Assembly: GCA_038380795.1 (NCBI GenBank) | Contig: CM076266.1 | Coordinates: forward strand, 14,668,145 to 14,732,144 | Length of the DNA: 64,000 bases | Reading direction: 5' to 3' | DNA from: Pyrocephalus nanus | Taxonomy: Eukaryota > Chordata > Aves > Passeriformes > Tyrannidae | Shown: positions 1 to 14,500 of the stretch, piece after piece | How positions within the stretch are numbered: the stretch's first letter is position 1 | Layout of the letters: every line of letters begins with the position of its first letter | Made by a program: the position numbers and the translations under genes | Notes under the pieces: model-generated | What the model saw: the letters and a program-made list of their open reading frames with translations, nothing else | The model's database searches: none | Told to the model about the DNA's origin: nothing

Positions 1-2336
1 CCTCATATCCTATGTACTAAGGCTCTTTGTTTCATAATCTGGTTTCATAAACCAAAATATTAATAGAGGTATATCTATAATTAATTGTATGCAGATATTT
101 CCAGTAATAGAAAGGAGTAATATCTCAGCCTACAATTCAATGTAAGTAAAATGCAAAATTTACTGAAAGATAAAATTAGTGAAGGTGAATCAGATCCTTA
201 ATTGTTTCCGGGTTGATGGAAAGTTACTGGCTAACCATTAAAACCAAATTACATGTAGTCTATCTGCTCAGTTTTTAAATGGGACATTTAATAAAATTAC
301 TGTTGAATGGCTGTCACTAGACAGATATATTTAAATTACTTATATGGGATAATTTTAATTCTGTATTGTTTTATAATGCCATATTTTTGCCTGCCACTTT
401 ATAATGGCAAACCAGCTGAACACCACAAGAATTTCAATGCAGTTAAATAACATTTGCATTACTATAGCTTGTTTGAAATTTATAATCAACTATTAATGGG
501 CTTATGTTTACTGTCGTTGTTTTATGTGCTCCTTGGACTTACAGAGTGAATTATCCAGCTAAGGCTGGAGAAGGTTAGTGTATAAAAAATTGTTTGGGTT
601 CTCATTTCAATTTGACTTGTTAAATTAGCTTTCTGTTGTCACCTCTGAGGTAGTAGAGGACTTGCTGAAAAATCTCCCTCATGGATTTTTGGGTATTATA
701 ATAAATGTTAAATATGCCTGTATCTGTTAGAAAGAAAACAGAGTCCAGAACATGTTTGTAAAAACATAAGCCAAGGGCAGAAAGAGGAAGCAGAAGATGA
801 GCTAATTATTCCAGCTGAAGATGTCACTTTGTGAAAATGAAACTGTAGAGTTTTTTAGATTTCTTTTGTATCATTTCTGTTGAATAAAGCTGGTATTGAA
901 GTCCCAGGCCTTCGTAAAAGGACAGCGGCAATTCCTTGGCAAGAAGCTCAGTTGTTGAGGGAACTCGGATGCTTCATTCCCTGGCTCGGGATGCTGAGGG
1001 ATGTGCCTGTTCTCCTTTCTTCAGCTTGCTGCTGCAAAGAGACAGTATTCCTTTGCTTTCCTTCAGTATCTGTAGTCCTCTTTTTCTCCCAGAACTGGAG
1101 ACCTACCCTGCTGAAGTAGATGGAATTTTTTAAATTTTTTTTTAAGTTTAATTTTGAATGCTTAAACAAATACTGCCATCTGAAAAAAAGCCATTTGCAT
1201 AAGGTAACATTAGAATTTAAGGTAACCTCTGAAGGTTTGCATTTTGGTAACAAAGAGTACCTTTTCAAGACGTGTAGTAAGTTTGCTTTTCATTGCACTG
1301 AGTTCAGGTTTTCAGAGGCCTGATAGCATATCTGTGGCCTTTGTTGAAAATGTTGACTGTTCATTCATGAATGATTAACAGGTTGTTTTACTTAAAGGCA
1401 CGTATTTGCTTCCTACTGTGCCAGTATAAAATCTGTGTTCTGAAAATGCTGTCTGTGCAGTCTGTTTGAAGAATGCTGTGTGTTGATTCCAGAAACTTTG
1501 TCCTGTTTGCATGAAACTCTTTCACTTATCAGTTTGCAAGGATTTAGTGCTAGCAGACTTTTCTGAGAGACTGAAGTTAAATGTGGCAGATTTCTATAGT
1601 ATAATAATACAGAGCGTTGCTGAGCTCTGGGAGAGGTCCTTATGTTCTTGAAGTTACCAGATTGCTTAATGGGCTGTACAATTTTCATTCATGTTGTAGT
1701 GTCATAGAAGTATTTCTGCTTTTTAATTTTTATTTATCGCTTTTCTAGTAAGAGTGCTTCACTGTTCTTAGCAGGAGAAAGCAACATGAAAAAGTCTGAA
1801 ATCCACACCAAACAGCAAATGAATGTTGAAATGTTTGGAGTATAAGTCATTTTGTGTGTGCGTGCATGGGCACGTTGAAGGACGTGTTCTTGTGATTCTG
1901 ATAGTGAGAAGACAAAGAATCTCTTTTGGCAGATTTAATTCCATGTTTATGAGCATTCAGAGTTTGTTAGTGCGAAAAAGAACCTCGGGGTGAAGTTCTA
2001 GCTGGAAGTCTTGCTTAGTGCTTAGCATATATTTAGGCTTCCCTTAACTGCTTATGTCTGGTTTTGGGAAAATAGCCATGGATGTGGTCAGAAACTGGTT
2101 TGCTCTAGGTAGTGCTTTGTCCATTTGGATTTATACATTGGTAATGGTTTAGGTAAATGAAAGGAATACAGTTAAATTAATCCACTTTTTAGCTGGAAAC
2201 TATTAAAGGTTTTTGCAGAACACAGTCTTGAACTCAAAAATGGTCATCTGAAAGGAAAGGGGGAGGTGGTGCAGGCCCTAGAGCTCTACAGGGGCATCTA
2301 CTGGGACCTGCCTCTGCAGGACTCCCTTCCTAACTT

Positions 2337-2359
2337 GGGGAGGTGGGGGCGAGGGGGGG
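2337..2359 (+). other. Candidate G-quadruplex in the sense strand of an intron
   Basis: Runs of 4, 5 and 7 G occur within 23 bases, separated by AGGT and CGA. The 7-G run can be split into two triplets, so the stretch meets the usual four-run G3 pattern on the transcribed-sense strand. Only the sequence pattern supports this. Confidence 0.5.
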
Positions 2360-3613
2360 ATTAACCTTCCTGCCAACACTGGCATAGACAGTATGGTAAA
2401 GTTAATTTCAGGAAACTTTGAACTTTCTAAAAGCTATTTCTCTTATCAGTAAGAAATTCTTGACAAAATTGGCCTTGATAAGATTGGGTGCTGTTGAACT
2501 GAGCATTATTGTAGACACAATAACAAATCTCATCACATGGCCTGACGTATGAGGAAGTATTGTTGTATGCTACATGGTTATTTAAAATAGTTCCTGATAA
2601 AGTTGTGTCCCTCAAACATGTACTTATGAGCTAAGCTGTGTGTTGTTTTCAGATGGGTGGTTTTGCCTTTTTTTTTTTCTTCACTGAAAGCAGTAACTTC
2701 CAGGCGCCTTTCAAAAATCTTGCAATTCTCCCTAAAAAATCCATCAGAAGAGAGAACAATAAAAAATGAAAGTAGCTGGAGGATTGGTTGGCAGGACAAC
2801 TCGTCTTGTTAGTTGCTTAGGGCAAAAATTCTGGCTTTTCCTTGAAAACCAGAAGTTAGTATATTGAGTTTAGAAGCACTAAGCATTCAGAAGAAAATCC
2901 CTCATCACACTTTCATATCATGTTGCTGTTTTAAGCATAACTAGTATGCTGCTGGAGTTGTGTGGCAGTACACTGGCTGTGAGATCCCAGTACTGGCTTA
3001 GCACATCCATGTCCTGCAGTTTCATCTGGAATTGTGCTGGAACGGTTGAAAACCTCAGAGTGAAGGCTCTGAGCCATATTCCTCTGTGTTACTTGAGAAA
3101 ATGTTTCAAAAACTATACCAAGCATTCTGTGTCACAGCCTATGTAGAAAACACTTCTATTGATACACAGAACTGTTCTTTTAATAATGGCACCTAATTAA
3201 AACAAAAAAGCAACTGGCAAATGCAGTCCAGACAGCAAAGCCTTCTTATTGTCTTGCGTGGAGGAGGAATTTTGGGAGGAGGTGAAGGTTGTGCAAGCCA
3301 CCAGCCTCCCACTGCAGCAGCCAGGGTGCTTAGAGGTGGCACTTCCTTGAAGTAGGGGAAGGAGCTGAAGGTTTGTGTGTTCTGTGGTACAGGTGTGTGG
3401 TGTCCTTTCAATGACAAGCCCTGTGGTTGTGTGGTAGGATGATTTACATGGGAAATGCAGCTCTGCAGGCTATTGGGAAACCAAAGCAGGAACTGCACTC
3501 TTGAGTGAGGAGACATCTAAGTTTCTGCCCCAGCATCCTGGGAAATTGAGGATCATCTCTGAAGGATGATGCTTCGTTTATAATAGCTCTCTTTATTCTA
3601 CCCTCCTCACATT

Positions 3614-3661
3614 AAAAAAACAAACAAAACAACAAACACAAACAACCCAAAAAAAAAAAAA
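3614..3661 (+). repeat. A-rich simple repeat (AAAC-type followed by poly-A)
   Basis: Repeated AAAC/AACA units are followed by an uninterrupted run of A. It is low-complexity intronic sequence, and no retroelement body is recognisable next to it. Confidence 0.7.
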
Positions 3662-4097
3662 GGCATGTGTGACCTGGATAGTAGAAAAATAGCCTTTTGC
3701 TAATCATCAATTTTTTTAACAGAATTTTCCTTTGAATTAGGTAGAGTATGATATTAACTAGTTTGGGGTCTCTGATTTTGACAGTGCTGCAATACTTTTT
3801 TTTTCCCAGCACTTGTGGTTTGTCTTAAATGTGCTGTACTTGCTATATCTAGTAAGCTGTGTTTTCTCTTTTAAAGGCACGCAAAACAAGTCCATGCCCG
3901 TTATAATCTCATTAAGTTCCTCTCTAGCTGTTTCCCCCTTTGGTTGGGGATATTGCCCATATTTGGTTCTAGCTGTGGTGCAATCAGTTTATATCTGATT
4001 GTGTGGTATGATAAGCTGTCTTGCCTGAGCAAACCCTGATAATTTATGATTAGATGTGGCCTAGATTAGCATCTTATGATTTTAATGTCTAAAAGTG

Positions 4098-4119
4098 CAT
4101 TATAAAAGTTTTTATAATG
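4098..4119. repeat. Perfect short inverted repeat, 10-base arms
   Basis: CATTATAAAA at 4098-4107 is followed by GT and then its exact reverse complement at 4110-4119. It could form a tight AT-rich hairpin. It lies in intronic DNA with no other sign of function. Confidence 0.8.
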
Positions 4120-5239
4120 TGATAGCAACAAGAGGTGCAAGGACTTGCCTACAGCAAAGCTTCTCAAATAAAACCAAGGGGGTGGTATGAATTATATAGT
4201 TCTTTCCTGTAGAGTGCCTAAATAATGTACCCCAAAATACAGAGATGGCATTGCATTACTAGTGAACTCTTCAATTTGGTTTAATAAATATGTGCTTTCA
4301 CAATTTTATAATCACAGCTCTTGTGAAAACACATGCTCTTGCATTCTGAATGGCATGTTTGTATTATACTTGAAAAATTGAACATCTGAAACTTTATTTC
4401 TCTCCTAAACACCTTAGTGGCTTATTTAAAAGTACTAATGGTTTCAGAAAGTCCTGTGGACTTCTAACCATGATTTCTGCTGGCTGTTATTTATAAAATC
4501 ATTTGTTAATGAGAAATTGTCAATGTAGGTATTTGTTGTTCCTCTTTTGTGCGTGTATATCAGGTGGATAAGAATATCAACTTAATTTCTACCAGAAGAG
4601 AGTGGTAATCAAAACATTTGGTAGTGTTGCCTAAAATATTTTTAAATAAGCATCTGTTTGGAAAGGCATACAGGTAAACTGTCCAGGTGTTTTTCAGAGT
4701 TTCTTAGTCACTACACTGTGCTCATCTTTCCAACTGAGTTTCCTGTTTAGATCGTGCTGAGGAAATAGAAGGGCTGCTTTACATTCATCATCATTGTATT
4801 AGCAGTGAGGAGGAAAGGTTGAGGAACAATCTTTGCCCAACAAGTGGCATTTCAGAAATGCTATGGGTTTGGTTTTTGTTTTGAACAAGATCACTGCTCA
4901 GTTTCTGTAAAGCTGAAGTTTTTCAGCAAGGCAAGCATACAGTTTTTTGATGATGACTCCAGTGTGTTTCAAATCCACTGTAAGACATAATTATCAGCTG
5001 TCATCTAGAAAAATGCTGAGAAATTGGTTCATCATTAAATAAAGAGAGCTTGTGATATCTACCTTAGAATTAATAATCAAATGTTCTCCCACCCCAGCAT
5101 CTTGTGGCTGTCGTTTGTGCTTTTGTACTTAACAACAAAAGGAGGAGTTTGTTGGTTTGTTTTGCTGCTGTATTCTGATTTGTAAGGGAGCATTCGAAAA
5201 TTCATTTGCTCTTTAACAGTACATTTCTTCTCTCAATAG

Positions 5240-5503
5240 CCAACTACTCCACCAAGCCAAGGGAGGACTGATTCACCAGTTTATGCTAATTTACAAGAAC
5301 TGAAAATATCTCAGTCTGCACTTCCACCACTACCTACAAGTGCTCCGGTCCAAATAAATGGGGAATGGGAAACCCATAAAGATACGACAGGACGCTGTTA
5401 TTACTACAACAGAGGATCACAGGAGCGAACCTGGAAACCTCCGCGGTGGGCCCGAGATGCAAGCATTAATAAAGGGGATTCCCAGAGCCATGCAGATCAT
5501 GAG
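5240..5503 (+). CDS. ARHGAP12: ARHGAP12 exon: proline-rich linker and WW1 domain
   Basis: This exon has 264 bases, 88 codons, phase 0 at both ends (w1-w88). The acceptor is tctcaatag and the donor is GAG|gtagtt, which is off consensus. It begins PTTPPSQGRTDSPVYANLQE, the linker before WW1. The motif PVYANL resembles a phosphotyrosine/SH2 site (inference). WW1 spans about w41-w70: W43, a YYY core at w54-w56, W65 and P67/P68. WW domains bind proline-rich ligands such as PPxY. The exon can be skipped without changing frame, but that would remove WW1. Confidence 0.97.
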
Positions 5504-8500
5504 GTAGTTCCTTCTGAGATCACAAGCATTTAGACTGTAATGCATATGAATGCTCTTTTGTTGTGGAATTTGGTATCTCTGAGTTTCAGGGTGTCAAGGA
5601 GTGTCTTAGTTTCTCTTTTTTGTTAAGTGTCTTGGTATGGTATGAAGTAGTCAACAATTTCACCCTTCAGTTACTTCTGTGTACAAGAATGTGTACAGGA
5701 ACTGTGTACAAGAGTACCAACTTGTAAAAACGCCTCTAAAAAAAGCCCCTCAGCAGGTATTGCAGCTGTTGACGACATTATCTTCAGGCCATAAACATAT
5801 TCTTTACATATATCAGTGGATTTCTTTTCACTATATAAACATTTTACTTTTGGGAAAGCTTTGCTGCTGAAAGAGAGTTGAAGGTTACTATGAAGTTATT
5901 TGTGTTAAAAGATAATTTGGGGTAATATTTGAGGTGCCAATTTATTCTGTGCAGCCAGTCGCTAGGGAAAGCCAGACAATTCTGTATGTTTATCTGAACT
6001 GCAGTGGATCAGATTAAGTAAAGGAATAGTTGTGAGATGGATATTACTGTTTAAACATGCTTAAAATAGTGCTCTTGTGTTCAAACAGTACTTTGGTTAA
6101 CCAGTTTCCTGCTTGAAAGAAAAAGCCAGTACTTCTCAAGAAATCTTCTACACAGTTCACTTTTATATACCTTTTTCAAATATATATAGCTTAGGTGGAT
6201 TTTCTCCTGAACCAATATATTTATCTAAACTCTATATAGAATACATATATATATTTATCCCAATTGTGGACTGCTCAAAAGTTTTTGATTGATGGAAGCC
6301 TGTTGTAGAAGTCTACCTCTGGAACAGTAGTAACAGAAAGAGGAGAGAAAGGGAAAAAGGAAACCTTTCCTTGCCTTTGGCACTGATCTTCATAGCAGCC
6401 AAAATGTCCTCAAGCACTTAAATAGCCACATTCTCTTGCCACAGGTAATGACTGCAACAGGTAAACAGGTGAAATGGTTGTGCCTTTTCCTTTGATATCT
6501 CTGGCAATGATCTATTAATTTATCACTAACTGTCCTTTTGCTGGATAAGATTCTGATTTTAGTCTGGATAAAGTGATTACTTTTTTGTAGTAAGTGTAAC
6601 TGGTTTTCTCATTACCGTCATTCTTCCTTCTTTTCATGGAAGGTCTTGCAAGAACTCTTTCTCCCTTCCCATCTGCAAGTGACCCCTTTGACTTTTCCTC
6701 ATACCTCTGTACCATGACTTCATCACATGGTTGCATCTTCAGAATGTTTGGTTTTGTTATTTTTTTTTTTTTATTGCCCATAACATCTTTCAGTTCAGTT
6801 CTTCTGTTTATTTGTGATGTTTGAGGTATCACAGATTGGCCTTCAGACAGTTATAACTCTCAAGTTTTCAGTACTTGTGAGACCGGTGGATGATGATACA
6901 TGTTTTGATTTTTAACTAGACAGTAGTTTGTGTTTCCAGTAGCATAAACTCCTTAAGTAATTTGTGTCTTGAATGAATTATCAAACTTTGTGTCTAGGGA
7001 GATAGATGTTGCAAAGTCATCTCAATCCACTTATCAGCAGTCATGTGTTGATTTGGAAGCTGTTTTGTTGTGTTGGGTTTTTTTGTCTGTTTGGGTTTTT
7101 TTGTTGTTGTGGTTTGTTGTGTTTTGTTTTGTTTTAATTCTCCGTTCCCCCCACTTTCCTTTTCTATTCTGCATTTGAGATTGTAATTCACACTCCACTG
7201 TTGGTGTTCTTTTTCATTTTTGACCAAAGCTTCAGATTTGGTCAAAAGTGCTTAAACAAAAAAAATAGAGTAAAGGTTGAGATCCACACCTAAGGTACAG
7301 TAAAATATAGGGCATCCCAAATTTTGTCTGATTATGAAGAATTGGAGTAAATATGTCTCAATAATTAGTAAAATTAGATTTAATTTATTATAATAAAGTT
7401 TTTTACACTAATCTGAGTTATGCTCATTCAGTGATAAAAGAGCACATGAAGAAAGGTAAAATTCTAGTTGTATCTCTACTGATTTGTCCTCAGAGGAGCT
7501 TGTATCATATTAGGTAGCAAAATGTGAAGGTGATATAAAAATGAGAACTTTGAATGATGACATATTCTAATATATGTATAGTATGTTAGAACATGAAATA
7601 GTTTATAGTCAGTCTTAGAACTTTATGGTTAGGAAATTGAATTTTATTGGCTAATTAAGAAGGAACAAAATTGTACCTAATTTGTCAAAGAAGCTGGTAA
7701 TAGACATGGCAGAAAGAAAACAGTTGTAGCTTATGACAGTTGTATGGATGTTATGTGTTATATTGCCGGGGTGTGGGAAATCAGTGAAGTCCTATCGACA
7801 GGGCCTCTAGGAAAGTGTATAAGATGTTGGAGTTACAAATAAAATGTATTTGAGGTAGTGACTTGCTAATGTATCTGAGGAAAGAGTGCTTAAGAGTAAC
7901 TATGAGAAATTTGTCAAGTGAAGTGAAAGTGATTTAATTAAATTGGACTGTAAAAGGAATGAGAATGCCACCACATCAGAGAGAGGCAAACCTCTAATGC
8001 CCAGCTAGGGGGCCATAATGTGAAGCAAACATCAATAAATTACCCAACAAGCTGTAGAAATGCGAAGGAATTTTATTTAAATTCAAAACTACATTTAAAA
8101 CATATATGCAATTTCGTTCCCTGTTTTTTGTTCCAAAACAAACAAATGGTAATACAGGGATGCTACCTTCTTTAGTTAGTGTTCTTTATTACTTTCACTT
8201 TTAGAAGTAGTAGTAACTTTAAAAACTAGACCGGTTAAGTGCCAGTAACTGTTCCTATTAAATGCATGGTGATGAACTGGTCTCTGCCCCCAAGAATTTT
8301 CCATGTAAATGGAAAAAACCAAAGAAGTGATAATGTGGGGATCTTTTCAGTAATTCCCTTTAGTGTCACAGCAAATTTCCTACAAGGTGAAAGGTTGGGC
8401 AATTGTCTGCTTAAGATGGCTTTATTTAAGTGAGGTATAGTGTAAGTGGGGATGTGACTCTGGGGGGAAAAAGCACAGATCGTACTTCCAAAGCCTATAG

Positions 8501-11500
8501 GCAGTTAATATAGAAAAAGTGTTGACAGTGAAATTGAAAGCTGTTGAATGTGATTTGGCCAGTGTTCTCCAACCCCTGTCAATGCAGCTCCAGCAGCTGT
8601 TCCGGCTAGCTGAGGGACAAGGAGTGCCTTGGCTTGGCAAACTTTGTACCAGCTCAGGAATTCTGTTGAAGTTAAGGTCTACGAAGGTACAGGACATGAG
8701 TTCAACCTTGAAGTATCTAAATATCATTATATGGGTGCCTTACAGATAGACACATTGTCATTCTTATTGAACAACAGTGATTTTTCTAGGAGAATTTTCA
8801 TTTTTAGGTCCTGTGTTTAGTTTTACACGTGTAGGGTGTTTCTTCAGTATCAGGAGTTGCTTGGAAGATGCAAATATAAATGCAATATATTATTACAGTC
8901 CCTGCTGATAGTAATAATAAAAATGTCCAAAGTCTACTAGTTTGACCATATGTCAAGGCAATTAATATTTAACCATTAAAACAAGGTAAACAAAATACAA
9001 GTATACAATATTATCTTATAAAACAGTAGTTCAAGTGGGGCCAATAGCACTGCTGTGCTTGTTAAGCTGGTTCATGTCAGTGGAGGGAGTTTGTCACACA
9101 AGTGGTAAGGAACTCAAAAAATAACATGTAGTAACCTTTGTAGTAATCATTTGGAAATGTCACTAAATGTGTAGTCTCTAAAACCACTGACTTTTAGAAA
9201 CTGTTTCTGATAATTGAATATCTTTTGTCAGATTTAAGTTTTTAGGAGAGGTTTTTTCCCATTTAAAATTGAAATTCTGTTGTTCTCCTGCAGTCCTCTC
9301 CTTACAGTTTTTCTCAAACCCCTTATGCCAGTGTTACTGAACTGTAGTCAGTATTTTACTGCTGTAGTTCCCTCTGAAGTGTTAATGCCTCCTGCTAGCT
9401 GAGGATCCAAGACCCTGTGAAAGGAAATCTACATTGAATTCCTCGGGAGACCATGACATCCTGATACTATAGGAGATGAAAGCATGGAGGGTTTTTTGAT
9501 GCACGGAATGGATGCTTAGACTACAATACATTAGCAAGGAGACAAACAAGGTTTATGGTGGGACAAAAATTGTTTAACGTGCATGCAAAATCTTTTTTCT
9601 GTATTACACACATGAGACTTGTTCCTCACATTATAATTCACTTCTATCTTCAGAAAATAATTTTGCATCTCAACTAGCTGTGCCTCATAGAAAGCCTTGC
9701 TTTTGCATTGCTCTTTTGTCACGTGCATCAGAGTTGGAAGAAGGAGAGTGGAAATTCTTAGTATTTTAGGATGAATTGCGCAAGTACTGTGAAGTGCTGG
9801 GGCATAGAAAGGTGCAACTGGAGTTTCAAGTTGTCCTTAATGATAATTGTGTTTCCAAGGTGTATTTGAGAAACAAAAAACGATTTAGGTGTGAAATTTG
9901 TGATGTTGCCAGAAAACCAAGTTAGCAGGTATCCCAGGTTTTTTGAGGCAATGCAGATTACTAAAGCTAACTCTCTTCATCATTCAGTAATATAAAACTG
10001 TAGGAATAAAATTTAGATAAGCAAAAAACCCTGGAGATTAAATTTGGGTAGATGAAATCTGGTATAGTGGAAAAAAAAATGTATCACTATAAACTAGTTG
10101 TTCTGAATATACTTTGAATTGTCTGTACTGTGAAAATGCATCTCATTCTCTGTAAGATATAAGATGTGAACTCCCTGAATTCATTACTATTCTCTTTCTA
10201 GTCAAATAATCTTTGATCTTTCAGATTTTAAAGCGCTTTCATTCTCAAAACTGCCTTATGTTTCTGACTACTTGTAGCATCTTTCATCAGAAGAAAACGA
10301 CCACAGTTCTTGTTACAGCCAGTCAGATAGTCAGTATGGTTCTCCTCCAAAGGGTTGGTCAGAAGAGTTGGATGAACATGGTCAAACCTTATATACCAAT
10401 GACTATACTAATGAAAAGGTACTTTTTCCTTCTTCTCATCACGTGTTCTAAATCTTTTCCACGAATTCACTTCTAGAAATGAAATCTGCATTTCCAAAAG
10501 TGAAAAGCATTCCTCAGGAGTATCTCCTTTTGTTTTCTTAAATATGCATGAAACTTAAGCAACTCAATTGACTTTTTTTTTTAATGTATGTTCTTTGCTA
10601 TTTAATAAGTTTTTTTTATTTCCAGTTGAATATCAGATATTAGTAAATGAATGTATTATGTATACTTTTTTTAATTCCCACCATCCCCCATCCTCTTGGT
10701 TGTACTCAAGAATGAACTTCATATCAAAATAATGTTGTTCTTACTGTCCTTTAAGAGCTGCTCTTGTCTTCATAGACCTTCCAGTCAGGATGGTTTTGAA
10801 CTAAATATAATATAATACAACTTTATCAGTTTCATAATTTCCTTTATCAGATATTTTCAATACTGCTTTCAGATTTAGACAAACTTTGAAACTAAACTAC
10901 AGCCATATCAGGAGATTTGTGCTCTGTTCTTATTATCTAATTGCTGCAGACAACTTACTGTTATTCTGGGCATGTCATAAGACTTTCTCCTACATAGGAT
11001 AAATGATAGTAGTTGCTTATATTTGTAAAGCAGTCCATTTTTCTAATTGTTGACTAAAATTGCACTTTATTTTTTTTAAACTTCAGAAGTATTCACTAAA
11101 ACAGTACTTTTTTAATTGTATTATAGCACTACCTCTTCTCCAGTTGAAGTATGCAAGTTTTATTTGCAAGAGTTTTTAAATAATTGAATTTAATCTCAGT
11201 ATTGGAATTTTATCCTGTTTAATCTGTTTCTGATAAATATCTGTAGAGAGCTTACCTCTGTTTTAGCAAATATGCAGATGCTTTTTTAAATTGCACTGGG
11301 ATTGATAGAAAACAGTTACACATTTTTTTGGAAGATGATTTTGTGAAACCTGCTTGAGCCAAGAGCCTTGCTGTGAGTGTTTCTGTGCGTATTTTTCTGC
11401 AACATCCTTGTGGATTTTTTGCTCATCACAATTTTTTCCTTTCTGCATGACCAGTCCCAATTGTCATGGGTTTACCTCTTTGACTATAGGAGTTGCTTAT

Positions 11501-14500
11501 AGAGGTTACATAAATTATATTGTCTTTATGTTTTATCAAGGAACTGCATCTCATGTTCCCATTAATGTTTTTTAAAAGTTTTTCAACAAATGCATGTATC
11601 TCTTAATTTATCAGCAGTTGCTTCTTGTAATTTTACGTATAAGATCCTGGCACAGATCTGATGGAAAGATTGTGCTTCCTTAAATTGAGAATGTAAGGTT
11701 GATGAGAATTAGACATGCCATCTTTAACAAATATCTATTTATCACAATCTCTTGTATGGTATTGCAGGACTGTTTTCTGAGGAGTTACAGAAAAAAAAGA
11801 TGTTAATGAACCAAATTCAGGATGTTGTTCTCATTGCAGTCTAACCTTGGCTAATTAATGTAGGTTGTGCATTAGACACTGCTGAAGTGGATGGCACTTT
11901 ATTAAAAATTAACTTTAAATCTCAGGTCTCAGAGATTTTGTTTCAACTGTCACTCTGATTACATTTTGTATCATCACATTTCTTTCTGCAGTGGATAAAA
12001 CATGCAGATGAACAAGGTAGACCATACTACTACAGTGCTGATGGTTCCCGATCAGAGTGGGAGTTACCTAAGGTGAGTGACCTAAAAAAGAAACTTTAAC
12101 AGCTTGGGGCTTTCCTCTCCTCCTGAATACATGTTCTATGGGGCCTTTAATGGGAGTTATTCACCACAAGAGGACTTAAATATTGCACTTTGTTATTTAT
12201 TGCATTTTTGTGTAATTTTTGATTGTGAAGAGAAAAAAATATACTCAAGGACATGAAAAATGGATGTATGTAATTATTCAGATGTCAAAGGAGATCTTGC
12301 ATCTCTGCTAAACTGAGCTTTTCATGCAAGGCTGCAGAATAATATCTGTGATTTTGCTGTGATAAGGAAACCTTTACAGGAAAAAAGAAATTGGCTTTCA
12401 CTGAAAAATGTTCCTGAGAAACTGGTCTATTTTTAGTAGCCTCCAAAATGCTTATAAGACAACCGTTGAAAAACAAAAGTTTCAGCAGAGTTTTGTGGTA
12501 TCTTTGAGAATGACATAGTTTCACAAGAATTGTGTTCTGGTATTTATTAATTTTGTAAGGAAGTAACAGATCTTGGGATACTTGATAGTCTGAAGATGCA
12601 CCTTATACTATTTAATTCTCATTTTCACTTTCAGAAACTGTAGTGCATTTGCCATAGTTGTTACATACATCTTTTCTCCTATTAGGATGCTTGTTCAATC
12701 CTACATAGTAAGGTGTGACCAGTAAAAACATTGTGTTTCACACAGACTAATGTGCATAAATACATGAAAGAGCATGTTTCTCCCTTTTTGTTTCATCAGT
12801 ACAAAAATCAGTGTTCTCTTTCACTTAGGAAGGAGCAACCTTAATAAATAGTGCTTTCATAATATTTGTGGGAAAATATTTACGTTTAAGTTTATGAGTG
12901 AAGTTAAATACTAAGCTGTTTTTTATGTCAGTAGAATTTGTATCTGAGTCACTGAAGAGTTGAGTCAGCTTTGGGACTTCTCCTGTGTTAGTCTGATGTT
13001 AACTTAAATTTTGTAACATGCATAAATGTAACAATATAATCTGTACTTACTGGTTTTAAAAGATATGTAGCTATTGCTTTATTATCAGATTTATTAGACA
13101 TCTGAAAATCGGATAGAACAGGTTTTACCAGAAGCAATTATTTGTTCAGTATATATCAATAAAGTTAATTTGGGGGAAAAATGTCTTGGGTACTTCATTC
13201 TATGACTTCTGTAATGCAGAAAGTTTTGACTTGGAAGAAGTTGGTTTTCATTAAAATGGATTGAGTTTGGATTTGAACTTAATAGCAAATTGCCTTTAAT
13301 CCAACTTCAATAAGTCACAAAGATAATCTAGTACAGTTACCTGAGACTTATTAAGATTTCTTCTAGTATCTATTATTGCATACTATTTCAGTGATTCTAA
13401 ACAAAATCTGAGTTCTGTTGCATTAACAGCCACCTCCAGAATGAAACATACATAGCCTTTGTTTTGGAATTTGTGATCTTATATGCTTTAGTTCTTGTTT
13501 ATATGAAAATCATCACATATTACTGTTACAAATTTTCCTTGAAAATGATTTCTTATTATTCATTTGGGCAGACTGTACTTTTTAATTCCTTCTTGAAACT
13601 GGTAAATCTTGGCTGGCAGCAAATGTAAGGTTAACAGAAGAAAATGAGCAATTGAATCTTGGATTCCTGGTCCAAGAGCCTATGTATTTCCAGAAATCCT
13701 TAGCTTTTAACTTTAAATACTGTGGAATAGATTAAATATTACAACAAAATATTTTTGGCTAGTTTATGTTGTTATATATTTGGAGATGTTATTCTTGTGA
13801 GTAATTAAGTGTGATTGAAGATTAGTCTCTCAAAGATCTTGCTGAAGCTGGCTCTAAATGTACTTAGAGCAAATCAATTGGGAAGACAGTGCAGACTACA
13901 AAACTGCTTTGAAGAAAAATAATCTATATTGAAAACTCTCATGAGTAGTGAAAGAAAACCATGGAAAGACTTTGGTGTTATAAAACTTGCTTAAATGAAA
14001 AGGAAAAACCCTACTCCTGGTCAGTTTTAGATCCCAGTGTATTTAGTTCAAATATTGCCTTTCAAAACTTGTGAAATAAAGTGATGGAGTAGCATGGTCA
14101 TGTAGTGGTGTTAAACCAGAAAAAGAAGATAATCCTTTTGTTACTAATTTTGTTAACAGTCTGGACTTCATTAGAACTAAAAATGGTTCAGAGGTTTCTG
14201 TAAATAGCACACTAGCTGAGCTAATACTGTGACATTAAAAATCTTCATGGTAATAGCATTAACTGTAAATGTGCACATGCTTGGGAAATACAGTGTTCTT
14301 GTACGTTTGCTAAAAATTATGAGGGTGTAGGTTGGGAAGGGAGGGCAGTTACAAAACAAATTACTTTAGACAGTCTCACAGAAAGCCCTCCAGTCATGTG
14401 AATTTAAATAACATCTAGGAATAGCTGAATGCCTCTGGCTAAAAACGATGTTTCAGATGGAGTAGCTTTGACAACTGCTGAAAAGTCTATTAAGGCTCAT

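Larger units (their letters stand above)
1..5239 (+). other. ARHGAP12: Intron upstream of the first exon in the window (3' part)
   Basis: No coding exon is visible here; all frames are short and broken. The interval ends at the acceptor tctcaatag (AG at 5238-5239). It holds a G-rich stretch at 2337-2359, an A-rich simple tract at 3614-3661 and a short perfect palindrome at 4098-4119. The preceding ARHGAP12 exon, which should encode the SH3 domain and proline-rich region, is outside the window. Confidence 0.8.
5504..10277 (+). other. ARHGAP12: ARHGAP12 intron between WW1 exon and 47-codon exon
   Basis: This 4.8-kb GT-AG intron contains no further exon that I can support. It holds three close copies of a TGTGTACA-type unit near 5678-5713, AT-rich alternating sequence around 6175-6260, and a T/G-rich tract at 7062-7133. 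Confidence 0.85.

Noticed and set aside
545..573. A 29-base segment between ttacag and gttagtg that looks like a micro-exon
   Set aside because: It has a poor upstream pyrimidine tract, a length that breaks the ARHGAP12 phase, and no match to the known protein order. Most likely a chance pair of splice-like words.
10213..10476. 87-codon + strand frame over the 47-codon exon
   Set aside because: It reads the exon in a different frame from ARHGAP12; the conserved translation lies in the other frame.
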